DNA of 64,000 nucleotides from Torymus aiolomorphi (taxonomy: Eukaryota; Arthropoda; Insecta; Hymenoptera; Torymidae): the NCBI GenBank assembly GCA_036365515.1, contig CM070876.1:120888810-120952809 (forward strand), given 5' to 3'. Below the pieces are notes generated by a model. That model searched no databases. It was not told where the DNA came from and saw nothing but the letters and a program-made list of their open reading frames with translations. Position numbers and translations under genes: made by a program. Below are positions 48,363-59,942 of this stretch, piece after piece. Every line of letters begins with the position of its first letter. Positions within the stretch are counted from its first letter, which is position 1.

Positions 48363-49322
48363 AGAAACAGAAGGCTGAGCTAGTTTTTTTGAGGGTTTTA
48401 TTTAAGCCATTCGCTGTATTTAGAACACCACTCTCTGCAAGAGAGAGTGTTGTCCACATATTTGCGGTGGGCTAAACATAGGCCCGAAGAATCCCGGCTA
48501 GAAGAACGACTGCGTCGAGGTTTGCCTTTTGGCTGGGGCGTAGAGGAGTTACCTGATGAGCCCTCAATCGCCTTTAATTATCTTATCAAACGAATCGAAT
48601 GTACGCTCAAGGCGCTTAACGGCAGCCTCGAGATTGAAGGAATTGGATTGGTTTGCGGAAACTACGTGAGCTTGCGGACCGGAAGCACTACCGATCTCTA
48701 TTTGACTCGAATCGATAGCTTCTACAATTTTATCAGCCGTCTGAGCAAGTTTATGAAGAACCATTACTTCAGAAATCGCGAGGGTGGCTTTGTAATGCGA
48801 TGGTAACTGATCTAAAAAGACAGAGGGAATAATGTCATTACTCGCACCTGTATCGAGACTTCACAAGCGGTTTAGAATGAGTGACGGTTTACCGATTGTC
48901 GAGATCTGACCCTTAATAAGCTGGCGCAGACGCGTTTCGGCAGAGGCGCCGAATGTATCGATTAAGAGGCTTTTAATTCGTTCGAAAATGTCTGGGGAAC
49001 GAGGGTCAACGGTGACAATTTCTTTAGTAATTTCGAACGCTTCCATGTCTAGCTTTTTGGAGAGGAAGTCGGCTTTTGTTGCACTCGCAGTGATACCTGC
49101 ATTTCTGAGGGTGATCTCAGCTTGCGCAAACCATACAGACGGATTTTCGCGAGAGAAGAAGGCGATCTTTGGTTGCCGATAAATCGCATTTACCGCTGGA
49201 GCGTAAGCCACGGCTTGGTCGTTACCTTGAATATTTTGTCTAGCATTCGTCAGATCAGCCAATTGCTGATGAAGCTCCTGCATCTCGCGAGCCAGGTTAG
49301 GTTGATCATTACCGTCAGTCAT
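48363..49322 (-). pseudogene. G2 gag
   Basis: 48861-49322 starts MTDGNDQPNLAREMQEL and contains FSRENPSVWFAQAEITLRNA, the CsRn1/Mag-like Gag signature. It stops early at 48861. Downstream a Gag C-terminus persists without long frames (LCLAHRKYVDN near 48455). Confidence 0.8.
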
Positions 49323-50665
49323 TTTGCTGGATAGAAATTTGCGCGAGCCGAAAACCTAGCACGTAGATAATTACTCCTATGCTCCCCGAAGGAGACGTAG
49401 GAAGTAAGAGAGGAGATCTAACCCCTCTGGTGAGGTTTCAAAAAGCGCTTAAATTTCCTTACGCCGTTGCGTATCACAAGCTCCTAGTTAGTGCTCGCAG
49501 GCACAAATAATGGTTGTTAAAGCTAGCCTAATCTAGAACTTAAAAATTAAGTATCGAAATTTCAGTAAATTGCGTAAAAAGCTAAGAGACCACTTCCCGC
49601 TTAAAAAATTATTTTTAAAAGAATTTTATTAAAGCATGTAACAGGGCAACGCATAAATTTACTGGAATTGAAAAAAAAATCTAATACACGTGACTCAAGA
49701 AGTGCCACAGTAATTTTCCGAGTAACCTTGCGCAAAAACGGGTCTAAAAGAAGAGGCGTGAAAAGTTCAAAATGGCTGCCAAGATGGCCGCCAAGTTCTC
49801 GGAACGCGAGACCGTTGCGCGCGGATTCGCGGAATTCAAAATCTCGCGAGAATATAAGCAAGGTCCGAACGACGACAATTCTCGGAAGGCCGGGAGAAGG
49901 TAAACACTTCCCGGAAGTTGCGTTTAATAAAATGATATTTGACGCCCAGTAATTACGTTGCGCCGCAAAATGCGCACATTTATTGCTCACTCGCTTTTAC
50001 CGCACACATACATTAACGCAAAAATCTTGAAGATTATGTCATTGGTGAGTGCTGGGCGGCCTCGGAGAATGCTCGACGACGTGCAAAAATCGCCGATCAG
50101 CTCCTCATACGTTGCTCGACGGGTGCAGTAGAAAAGGCGCCGGTGACGATGACTTCACGCAAGGCCGCATCCGGAGATCTAGTTCATCGCGTGCTTAATG
50201 CAGCGGTAGTCCACACGTTGCTCGACAGGTGCGTTTGAAGGCGCTGGAGACGGTGGCTTCACGCAAGTACACACCTGGAGATCTACCGTTAATAGTTGCT
50301 CTGCCTCGAAGAGAACTCGACGAGGGGTGACGATTGAAGAGCAGTCCTTGAAGTTCGGCCGGTTCTAAAGATCACGCGTGTGCGCCGGTGTGCAAGCACG
50401 CACACGACGTGAGTCGACCGAATCTAATTTCAAATATTACGCGTGTGCGTCGGCCTGCCAGTACGCACACGACGTAAGTCGAGATTTTCAGTATGCGTCG
50501 GCGTGCCAGCACGCATACGGAAACTGCGATGGAATCCCCTTGGCGGCGAACTGCCGCAATTTTTGCCGAAGCTGGAATTGCGGCACGAAGACACACGTGC
50601 CGCGGATAAAGGCGGTGGCGGCGAAGAGACGCCGCGAAAGGTCCACCTGTTACTCCTCCTCGGCG
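49323..50665 (-). other. G2 leader, with ~110-bp tandem repeats
   Basis: About 1.3 kb between PBS and gag. 50090-50290 holds two units ending GGTGGCTTCACGCAAG, the same family as 6119-6570. 50360-50520 holds three short CACACGACGTGAGTCGA-type units. No gene. Confidence 0.7.
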
Positions 50666-50670
50666 ACTAT

Positions 50671-50684
50671 TGTCGGGGTCACCA
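50671..50684 (-). promoter_or_regulatory. G2 primer-binding site, tRNA-Trp
   Basis: Minus strand TGGTGACCCCGACA starts one base after the 5' LTR and matches the complement of tRNA-Trp over 13 bases. Confidence 0.75.
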
Positions 50685-50685
50685 A

Positions 50686-50928
50686 TGTGGGATTTCAGGC
50701 CCCACGTTCTCCTTATTCCAGGAATAGGAAGGCGAAAGAAATGAAAAGAATCAGGGTTAAAAGCAACAAGAAGGTTTTATTGTACGGAGGAGGTACAGCG
50801 GATGGACGTCCGCACGCTCGGAGGTTCGAGCACTGACTGCCGCTTGCAGGCGGCTTCTCACCGCACACAACATGGCCGCGTCCCCCACTCTCGCAGAGAG
50901 AGCGAGTAGGAATATCGCAGTCCCTACA
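50686..50928 (-). repeat. G2 5' LTR
   Basis: 243 bp. A ~26-bp stretch (about 50822-50848) is absent from the 3' LTR. Confidence 0.92.
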
Positions 50929-50984
50929 CTAGAGTTAACTCGCAGATAAATAGAGTGCTAGATGCTATAGTGAAGTGTACACTC

Positions 50985-51146
50985 ATCCTTAATGGATTCT
51001 TGCCGAACGTGCCTGCTCAGTTTCAAAATCCTGAATTCCCATTGGCCTATTCCAATTTAAGGTTAATAGTTATACTCGAATTGTCCAATGAGATTGAAGG
51101 GATTTGAAACTGAGCAGGCACGTGTGGCAAGAATCCATCAAGGATG
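50985..51146. repeat. Hairpin inside Tn-B
   Basis: Counterpart of 24553-24715 in the opposite orientation. Arms include CCGAACGTGCCTGCTCAGTT. Confidence 0.75.
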
Positions 51147-52273
51147 TATGTACCTCGCTGATCCTTCTATTCCTTCTTTCGTGCAAGAGCCTTATGATTG
51201 TATACCTAAACTGTGACACCTACTGAGTAAAAAGTAAACAGAAAGCTAGAGGCACGAGTATCTTTAAATTATGATTCGGAGAATCGGCCCACGGTACTGC
51301 AAAGTTTTAAACACGTATTTATTTTATAACTCATAAACTTTGTCATGTAAACACATAATTGTGTATTTACTAGTAATTACGAGTGGACGCAATAGCTTAC
51401 AAGTATGTCATATAAAATATATTATATTCTCAATCGCTGACATGGAATAATAGGAAGAAGTGCAAAAAGAAAGGTCTCATTACATACAGTACAAGAAAAA
51501 AGAAGAAGCAAACTTGCAGAAATAAAAATTCTTCTTCTGCTGCTTTTATCAACTTTCCTTAAGTTCTTTATTGTGTATCAGTGGACTCTAAACTATTAAC
51601 AAATACAGTGAAATGAATGTAGAAAGCATTAACTTAATGTAAACATTGGTCGTACAATGGCGCTCTCATTAATATACAAGTGTAATGCAGTGTTTGTAAA
51701 TACATTATAAAAGAGATATTTATAAGCCGTAAATCTTGATTTCCTTTCAATTTGTAAATAAAATAATAGTGTCCAGAGTAAAAAGGGTTGGTGCTTCTTT
51801 TGTTTCTCCGTAATAAAGTTCATCCATTTTTACAATATTAGTGCCTTATGATATCATCATAATGATACTCGCTCTAAACTAAAAAGTTTAAAAATAAATT
51901 AATGTGTAGAAAAGAAGTGTGTTTCAACACATCTAGATTAAGGATACAAAAACACATGTAAACAATGACTTTGTTATATCTAATACCGATAAACTATGTA
52001 TCAAGAATAAAGATACTATTTGTACATGATAATGGGTGGCAAAAATAAGGCAACAAGTATCTGTATTTACTTAAATTATTGTTGGCAGGACTTGTTGTGA
52101 ATATTAAAGTTCAGTTAAGGTCATGTTGTGATTTGTAGCTTCTTATTTCAGAATAAAACAAATATTTTGAATATATAAGAATTGAAATAATATGTATTGT
52201 TAAAAGAATTAATAATGAGAAATAGACTTGTTTAGTACCGTATTAGGCAAAGAGTAGTGAGGAAATGCAGCTG
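51147..52273. other. Tn-B non-coding interior
   Basis: Matches Tn-A throughout. It contains the empty R1 target site at about 51.83 kb. No open frame. Confidence 0.75.
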
Positions 52274-53330
52274 ATTAAATACTGCCGACAAAAAGCTACA
52301 AAAGGAGGTGAGTGTAATAGATCTAATTCGTACATAAAACATGGTTGAATGAAGATGCTTGCTGATTCATAATGTAATATTATATAATATAATGTTATAT
52401 AAACCGGATATTTTTGGTTACATAATAGTAAGAATAATATGAAAGAATTTCTGTTCCCTAATTTATAAGGCATTCGTACTAGGATTTCATAACTACGGTT
52501 AACTTTGAAGACATTTTTTCAATATTTAATATTACTAAGTACTTTATTTAACTTTAAGTTATTATAAAAACAAATTTTGTAACAAATTATGTGCCTCATG
52601 CAAATTTTGATTGCTGTTTATTATATGACTTATGTCTAAATGATGAATGTGTTTCTGCGATACTTTTTTCTGAATTTAAACGTATGAATTTTAAAGTATT
52701 CAATAAGTTATACGTGTAGTAAAACTTGTGTGATGTTTTTCTAATTATTTTACATATACTGACTGAGACATTCTCTCAATATTTGGTAAGTACTAACCGG
52801 TACATGGGATATGGCCATCTTTGAAACTTCTTCAAGCATGTAAAACAATAAAAAATTAATTTTTTCAAAAAAGCATGTTTTTTTTTTTTTGAAGAAAACA
52901 AAGCTTCAATACATTTGGGCCTATTCGAGGGCAGTTTGTACATAAAATAACCTACTTCCACAAAAATTCTGATAGTCAAAGCTTTGATCGGCCTTTTTTT
53001 ATCATCATTTTAAGGTTTTTAAGGAAATTGTATCATACTCGCATGAAATATACAATATTAATGATTGGTCCTTCTTTTTAGTGAGAAAATTTACTAACTT
53101 TTCTAAAAACCATTTGTTAATTTATATAAAACCCTAAAAGAGTAATTATCAATTGAAACTGCAAGAAAAATGCAAAAATCATGAAAATTCAAATTTTGAC
53201 CCCTGATATCTCCAAATCTATGGCTCTAAAAAATCTGAGAAAATTGAGGGGTAATCAGAATAAGTTGTAGAACATTTTCGAAGAGTTTTAAGAAGATTCA
53301 TTTTTTGACCTCTCGATTTGACCGAGAATC

Positions 53331-53334
<4 letters not shown>
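52274..53334. repeat. Tn-B right TIR
   Basis: Reverse complement of 33605-34667. Confidence 0.85.

Positions 53335-53364
<30 letters not shown>
53335..53364. repeat. (TA)n microsatellite
   Basis: Short tract between the Tn-B end and E4. Confidence 0.9.
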
Positions 53365-53367
<3 letters not shown>

Positions 53368-53547
53368 TGTATACACCTTATTATGGGGACTCAGTGCCCC
53401 GCTTAGTACCTAGAGCTCAGAGTTGCATATGACAAGTTACTAAAGAAATAATGGACCCTGGAGTTATTGACTCTAGCAACGTCCCCAAACTATTGGTTTC
53501 GCTCATTTTATTTCGGGGACTGTCCCCAAACTATTGGATTGTCCCCA
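53365..53547 (+). other. E-family element E4 (private repeat GTCCCCAAACTATTGG)
   Basis: Core 53436-53476 (GTTACTAAAGAAATAATG, ending TTATTGACTCTAG) with the upstream AGTACCTAGAGC and CAGAGTTGCATATG. Inverted private motif GGGGAC at about 53385. Direct copies at about 53481, 53521 and 53536, one forming the palindrome GGGGACTGTCCCC. Confidence 0.7.
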
Positions 53548-54100
<553 letters not shown>

Positions 54101-54111
54101 ATATAATATAT

Positions 54112-54350
54112 ACGCTTATCGGGCTTTATGTCGTCCAAGACTGTATATTAGTACCTACAGCCTAGAGTTCCCTATGGAAAGTGACTAAAGAAATAATGGA
54201 CCCTGGGGTTATAGGCTCTAGGTCGGGCCGCATAAACCCCTATATTTAGAAATATTATGGAGCCCGGGCTGCATAATCAAAATCGGGCTCAATAAACTCC
54301 TATATATAAAAAAAGGGGCTTTATAAACCCCTTTCGAAAAATGTACAATA
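54112..54350 (+). other. E-family element E6 (same type as E3)
   Basis: Core 54181-54221. CCTAGAG before and CTCTAGG after the core are perfectly complementary. Private ATAAACCCC-type repeats match E3 45 kb away. Confidence 0.75.
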
Positions 54351-54840
54351 TATATATACTAGAGAGACTGCGCCCCCTACTCGCTCCGCTCGTCAACCCC
54401 CCAACTTTGAAAAATAAGACCTCGAAGATTTTGAACCTATTTATTTTCAAGGTAGTGATTTTTCATATGTTTCATTAATACTTTATTTTGCATATTTTTT
54501 ATGGATGACAGTATATAATGAGGTACATACAGTACATATGACAGCATATGCAGATGTAACGTTTAAGAGAAGTTCTTAATTCTTCTTTTTTTTTATTTTT
54601 ATTGAAACGAAAAAATAGTTTTCATCTTAGATGTATTGTTATGAGTTATAGTTATCATTGTAACTAACAATGAAGATATATATTTTTTTTACTAATATGT
54701 CTATATAAACGAAACAGATATATTTTTTCTCTTACCGCTTAAACTAATTGACAATATTTCATTAAAAAAAAAAAAAAAAAAAAAAAAAGTCATCTTGGGG
54801 ATAGACATATTGGAACTAAAAGTGGTATATTTAATTTATA
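54351..54840. other. AT-rich stretch with an A27 tract
   Basis: A GC-rich start (CTGCGCCCCCTACTCGC) resembles the minisatellite arms elsewhere. A poly(A) run at about 54762-54788 could be the tail of an unrecognised retrotransposed sequence. No gene seen. Confidence 0.4.
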
Positions 54841-55043
54841 TTTTTAGTTCGCGTGTCACGGCGGTCAACAACATGGCCGCGGCGTCGCATCGGTAGCGGC
54901 ACGGCGGCTTCGTCTTCTTCTCCATCTGCCTCATTCACGCGCCGCGTGGTGCGCTATCACTCATGATACGTACAAGAGCGCGAGATTCGAATCTCGCAAC
55001 GCAGTATACGTAATTCTCATAACTTATATCGGCGCCCGTTACA
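54841..55043 (-). repeat. G1 copy 2 partial 3' LTR
   Basis: Ends CCCGTTACA followed by CCCCCC, as in copy 1. The left limit is uncertain. Confidence 0.55.
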
Positions 55044-55151
55044 CCCCCCACCCAGATTTGACGTCCCCTCGGACGTTACATCGAGGAAGGAAAGGACGCG
55101 GAAATAAGGAGGCAGAACAGCGAAGTATTTCAACATGTCTTCTTTTCCCTT

Positions 55152-55362
55152 TCACTCCGATGCTGGCTTTTTCCGTTTAGGCGTGTGTTTGGCCCTATCT
55201 GGACACCGGCGCGAATCTTTCGCGCCGTATTTCCCATAGATCCGGCAGTACCGCGCCGTCGCCCTCGGAGGCTTCCCCCTCTCTTCCTTCGGGGTTTCTG
55301 CATCTACGTTTTGCAGTCTACGCTGTGTGCCAGGTGGCTCTGGTTGTCTGCCGTAAGCAACA
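55152..55362 (-). pseudogene. G1 copy 2 integrase C-terminal tail
   Basis: YGRQPEPPGTQRRLQ matches YGRQPVPPATARR at the same place in copy 1. It is separated from the integrase core by the hairpin insertion. Confidence 0.75.
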
Positions 55363-55610
55363 ATGTACATAAGAGCCGTATCGTGCTGTGTCGTACTGTG
55401 CCTTGCCGTGCCGTGCCTTATTCTTGCCGTGCCTTGCCGTTTTGTTCCTATTTCTGTCGGTTTATAAACATGTATTCTATATCTCTGTAAGAACGAAACG
55501 GCAAGGCACGGCAAGAGCAAAACACGACTCGGCAAGAGCAAAACACGACTCGGCAAGGGCAAGACAAGGCATAGCACGACACAGCACGACACGGCTCTTA
55601 TGTACATTGT
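55363..55610. mobile_element. Hairpin miniature element H2
   Basis: Arms begin TGTACATAAGAGCCGTATCG and end in the reverse complement CGGCTCTTATGTACA. The interior is built of GGCAAGGCACGGCAAGAGC-type repeats. It interrupts the integrase frame between MSPALS and YGRQPEP. Flanks TAAGCAACA and TAAAGCGACA could be an imperfect ~9-bp target duplication. Confidence 0.75.
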
Positions 55611-55612
55611 CC

Positions 55613-56332
55613 CTAAAGCGACAAGGCCGGGCTCATCCCGGTAGAGATCTGCACAGCCGTATTCATGGCGAAGAGAAGTTCTAGGAGCTTCTCATCCCAT
55701 GTGGTATGCTGCTCTTTAAGGTAAGGAGCAAACAACGACTTTAACGCCTGATGGGTGCGCTCTACCTGGGTAGCCGGAGTGTGGTAGGGTGGAGTGTTGG
55801 CGTGATACACATCGCGCTCCGTCAGGAAGTCTGCCACGACATGGTTCGAAAACGCTGTGTCATGGTTTGATACGAAGACTTCCGGGCAACCGAACCGGAG
55901 GAATATCTTCCGATTGATTTCCCCTACCATCGTCTTTGCCTTGACCTTGCGTATCGGCGAGGCTTCCACCCACCTGGTGCACAGGTCTTGGAGTACCAAA
56001 ATGTACTCGTAGCCTTTTGGGGTGCAAGGCAGCGGTCCAATTAAATCTGCAGCCATGACCTGCCATGGTCTTTCGACAACTCGACGTTCCATGAGGTCGG
56101 CTGGAGGTCTCTGTTCCGCTTTAGCCTTCAGCTTCTCTGGCTGAAGGACGCCGGCGGCGTCTGGCCCAGTGGCAGACACTGCTAGGTGATCGGGTGTCAC
56201 GCTTGCAACCTCAAGCTCGACATAGGCTTCTGCGTCCTTGCAGAATAGCCTATCCGGATCCGGGTCAAGTACAGCCCGGAACGCTCGTACGAAGTTGACC
56301 GCTAAATAGCAGTCTCCGTCCAGCTGGGGCAT
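55613..56332 (-). pseudogene. G1 copy 2 protease-integrase in-frame junction
   Basis: 239 codons. Residues 1-68 match the protease C-terminus (YLAVNFVRAF, YVELEVASV). From residue ~69 (about 56128) they match the integrase linker and core (KAEQRPPADLM, ADLIGPL, VSNHDTAF). Relative to copy 1 about 1.85 kb, holding RT, RNase H and the integrase zinc module, is missing and the frame is kept. SNHD replaces the usual SDNG at the second Asp, and the third residue reads TQVERTHQALK. Confidence 0.85.
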
Positions 56333-56624
56333 GACTTACCCCTTGTTTCTCGGACGCCACGAATTTACACCCGAGCGCTGTTGTCAGTTGGAGGCCAACT
56401 GTACCCATGACCGTCGTAGACGCTCCTGGGTTCAACAGCGCGCGGAATTCGGACTCGCCAACCCCGATTCGCAGCCACCATTGTGTCTCTGCGTCGAGGG
56501 GTCGCTTAGTCGAGGCCTGTCCTCGACTACTAACCGGCGAGTGCGCCATTGACTCTTGCGTGATCGGGCAAGTGTTGCACGCAGCCGCGGTATCCCTTTT
56601 GCCATACGAGGAAGGGGTGTACAC
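56265..56624 (-). pseudogene. G1 copy 2 protease N-terminal part
   Basis: WWLRIGVGESEFRALLNPGA with NPGAS in place of the catalytic DTGAS. Out of frame with the downstream piece. Confidence 0.75.
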
Positions 56625-56725
56625 GATGTCACCTACTCGTTCCTCTTCTCCGTGTCCCGAGCAGTTGGGGCAGAATCGGGCGATGTATCCGGGGAGGCCG
56701 TACGAGGAACAACTCAGGGGCGGCC

Positions 56726-57340
56726 TCAGCTCCTTCGGAGGGGTGCCTCCGGAAGTAGCTGGTGGCGAAGGGGGTTATCCCGCGCCTTCTCGCTCTTCTT
56801 CTGTTCCGGGGGCTTCCCGGGTGCGTCCTGACCTGGTGGTCGGTGGCCGCGCCCTCTACGCGGCCCCGACGGGGAAGTTCGCCCAGAGATCTCTCCTCTG
56901 GGATTTCCGACGTTGGCGATGCTCTGCTTCAGTACCCTCCGAAGCCTGTCCTTCAAGATCTCCTGCTTGTTGCCTCGCTCTTTTGCCACCGCTGCCACTT
57001 TGCCCTCCTTGTGCCCTTTTGAATTGTGCGACGTATCGCTCGAAGGGGGCGGCTTGTATGCCATTTCTGGCAACAAGGTGGCTGCCGACGGTAGATAGGC
57101 GTTGGAGTATTCCAAGGTTTGCTCGGCATCTACCGCCAGGTTCAGCAGCTCCTCGACGGTGCGGAAGTCCGATCTCCGAACCATCGTTTGCAATCGCGGT
57201 TTGAGGTTGCGGTGGAGCTGCTCCAGTTGATGTTCGAGGCTGGGAGCTGACAATCCCTTTCTCATGATCGCGATGAGGCATGTGATGTAGTCCCTCACGA
57301 CCTCCTCCGCCCCTTGCATGCGGCTGTTTGCTTCTGCCAC
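56726..57340 (-). pseudogene. G1 copy 2 gag, capsid and nucleocapsid region
   Basis: EEVVRDYITCLIAIMRKG and LHRNLKPRLQTMVRRSDF align with copy 1, where the Arg after the equivalent of MV is TGA. Lys/Arg-rich C-terminus. Confidence 0.8.
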
Positions 57341-57583
57341 TAGCCGCTGCTGGTATCTTCGGCTCGCGTCATACCAGCATCACGCAGCCGTCGCAAATTC
57401 TTGCCACGTGGTTCACTTTTCCTTCTCATTTCTGTACCGCGTGGCGGCCGTGTCGGTGAAGAGTTCCGATAGCGACGATAACACCTCTTCTTCCGTTAAA
57501 TTGGCCAGAACTCTGCAATCCTCGAGCCTTGCCAAGAATACGTCTATACTCTAGCTCTTCGCACCAGAGAAGCGTATTTGAGA

Positions 57584-58096
57584 CTATTTGAGACTAAGCA
57601 CTATCTGGCCGATGTCTCGCGAGTGGTATAACCCCGTCCTCGAGAAATTGACCGTCATGCCTGGTGCGGAGTAGTTGGGCCAGCTCGTAACTCTCGCCGG
57701 ATTTAGGCGATCACCCCCCTCCCAGGCTAGGTTTACGGCCCGTAAATCACACTGGTCCCTAGGGCGAGCTGGCGGTGGCGAAGGCTGCCTACGATCCCAT
57801 GCTTCGTTCTGCTCTGGGATCGTGAACGTGTCTCCGAATCGCACGTTCAGTTCTGGCCTGGTGTCCGCTATCTGGGTGCTGGACGCTGTTTGTCGCTGGT
57901 GGTCCAGTCTATCCTCCAGCAACCTTACTTTTGTCAACAGCTCTGCTATGTGGATGTTGTACGCTGCTTGTCGCTGGTGGTCTGCTGCTAGCTTCTCCTC
58001 CAGCGACTTCAATTTCGTTATTAGCTCCCCTAATAGCAGGCTGACGTCCTTCGGCACCTGGAACTCTGTTCCGTCTCTTTCCTGGAGATACAGCAT
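57584..58096 (-). pseudogene. G1 copy 2 gag, N-terminal region
   Basis: DGTEFQVPKDVSLLLGELIT matches DGTTLQVPTDWAVYMAAV in copy 1. Two coiled-coil-like repeats (DHQRQAA...DHQRQTA) follow. Frame lost before 57.58 kb. Confidence 0.75.
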
Positions 58097-58240
58097 GTCT
58101 CCTCGATGCGGCAGTGGTTGATCCGAATGAGCTCGGCAACGCCTCTCCTACACTATATGTATATAAGAGAAAGAGAGATAAGAAGAGAGCGATAGAGAGA
58201 GGGGGAGAGAGATGAACTAACGAAGGCACTCAATCCGTCT

Positions 58241-58618
58241 CTTGCCGTTTTCTCATGCTCTGTTTGCAGCTGCTGCACTTTTCTTTGGGAAGAAAAAATA
58301 CGGACAGCGATCGACTTGTAATCGAACTGTCAAATGAATGCGCATACGCCGCGCTGCACTCGCGTGAGTTTGGCGTTATCCTTGATTTGAATAATTAAGA
58401 AGTTTCCTTTCAAAAAGTTGCTCTGTAATTAATTGGTCTCGTTAATTGCGGAGAAAAGTCGCGCATTATAGTAAATGCGCGAACGCGCTTCTTGCGCTGA
58501 TGGCAGGAGGGTGGCATAGTTTGTTTTCAGAAAGCAACCTGTTATTTATATATCGAGGTGAAGAACTGACAACGGAGCGATGCAAAAGTTGTCGACAGAA
58601 GTGTCTTCTGCATCACAG
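58241..58618. other. Unassigned stretch
   Basis: Beyond the GA-rich edge of G1 copy 2. No LTR, gene or repeat recognised. Confidence 0.4.
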
Positions 58619-58634
58619 ATAGTTGCCATTAGAG

Positions 58635-58960
58635 GGACAATGCGGAGGGACAATGCGGAGGGACGCTGAGGGACGCGGAGGGATGCGGAGGGACAAGACC
58701 GTTTTTGCAGAGGGTCAAGATCCTTTTTGCGGAGGGACGCGGAGAGACGCGGGGAGCCGCGGAGGGATGCGGAGGGACGCGGAGGGATGCGGAGGGACGT
58801 TGAGGGACGCGGAGGGACATGCGGAGGGACAATGCAGACTCCAAATAACGCAAAAAAACAGTGAATTTTACGGGATTTTGTGGAGGGTACTTTGCGAAGA
58901 GACGCGGAGGGACGCTGAGGGACGTGGAGGGACATGGAGGGACGCGGAGGGATGCGGAGG
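58635..58960. repeat. GC-rich 12-bp minisatellite
   Basis: Units GCGGAGGGACGC / GCGGAGGGATGC with two interruptions. Right flank TTTACAACTATATAGTATAG matches the flank of the 33.4-kb minisatellite element. Apparent open frames are artefacts. Confidence 0.85.
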
Positions 58961-59019
58961 CTTAGCGACTCAATTCAGTTTACAACTATATAGTATAGTA
59001 AGATATATATATATATATA

Positions 59020-59937
59020 TATAGGAGATGCTTCACATGAAGTGAGCATGTCAAAATTGTAAAATCACTCAAAATTTTGTTACTTTTACTTATTTATGAG
59101 AAAACATGTTCCTAAAATTTTAGATCGATATTTGCATAAATAAAAAAGTTATGCAACATTGAAATTACAATTTTTTTGCAATTTTTTGTTAATACAACAT
59201 TTGTCATTTTTTTACTCAAACTCTTGAAACATTTTGTATAGAACATTGATAGGGAAAAAGTTTGCAATTCTGTTGTAGAAATTATTAATATTTTTTAATA
59301 TATGTAATTTGCATGTCTCTGATTGGTTTTTTTATTATATCTTGATCGAAGAACATTGAGACTGCGCCTTAAAACTTTTTGTTCGACAAAATTTATTTGA
59401 ATTCTACTTTTAAAATTTTTCAAAATACTTTTTTAACCAAAGTTGACCAAGCTAATTGAAAAAAGTTATGATTTTTTGAAATATCAACAAAAACGAATAA
59501 TTATAATTTTTCATAACATGGTTGATATAGAAACTTAATATTATTAATACATGCCATGTAATTAATCAAATCACTGAATTTTGTTAGAGCATCGAATAGA
59601 ACATGAAACATCTATTTTCAATAATATTAGACTTGTGCAATATGCCTTATATAAGTCTCAGTTATAAATTACATTCATTTTTAATTTTCTGTATATTGGA
59701 TCAAAACTACTCTCTTTACACATTTCATACCTGCTTAAAATTGCATTTGATAATTACCCCGTTGAAAAGATCTGATAAAATCAGATAAAAGAGGTACAGA
59801 TATCTATGCGGTTGGTGCATTTGAATCTGTAAATTTGTATTAGTTTTTATCAGACCATTTCAACCGGGCAATCTATTATTATGTGTGTATAAATTAGGTG
59901 ACAAACAGTTGTGACAACAATGTATAGTCATTATATT
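59020..59937 (+). repeat. Dispersed ~0.9-kb repeat, copy 2
   Basis: Direct match to 29735-30610 without the palindrome. Left edge lies in a TA tract. Confidence 0.75.
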
Positions 59938-59942
59938 TGGTA

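Larger units (their letters stand above)
45071..50928 (-). mobile_element. Ty3/gypsy element G2 (CsRn1-like), full-length, inactive
   Basis: LTRs at 45071-45287 and 50686-50928, 4-bp target duplication CTAG (45067-45070 and 50929-50932), PBS for tRNA-Trp, polypurine tract at 45288-45295 (minus-strand GGGGGGAG). Tn-A has the uninterrupted site at about 24770. Order on the minus strand: LTR, leader with tandem repeats, gag, protease, RT, RNase H, integrase, LTR. tRNA-Trp priming is known for the CsRn1/Kabuki clade; the clade call rests on that plus overall sequence look. Confidence 0.93.
33601..53340 (-). mobile_element. DNA transposon Tn-B with ~1.06-kb TIRs, split by BEL and gypsy insertions
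   Basis: The left TIR (about 33605-34667) and right TIR (about 52274-53334) are long inverted repeats ending TATATAG(C/T)TGATTCTCGG beside TA-rich DNA. A transposase-like gene on the minus strand lies between them in pieces. Removing the BEL element (36165-43594) and the G2 gypsy element (45071-50928) leaves about 6.4 kb. I do not assign a superfamily. The target duplication cannot be read in TA-rich flanks. Confidence 0.8.
54841..58240 (-). mobile_element. G1 gypsy copy 2, RT-deleted and truncated
   Basis: Partial 3' LTR ending GTTACA at 55043, followed by the polypurine complement (CCCCCCACCC), then integrase, protease and gag, all minus strand. Sequence is related to but well diverged from copy 1. 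No RT or RNase H. No 5' LTR found on the right. A hairpin element interrupts integrase. Confidence 0.85.

Noticed and set aside
33601..53340. Maverick/Polinton as explanation for long TIRs
   Set aside because: No DNA polymerase B, capsid, ATPase or protease genes; after removing insertions the unit is only ~6.4 kb.
58623..59024. Open frames on both strands
   Set aside because: They are products of the 12-bp minisatellite, whose period is a multiple of three.
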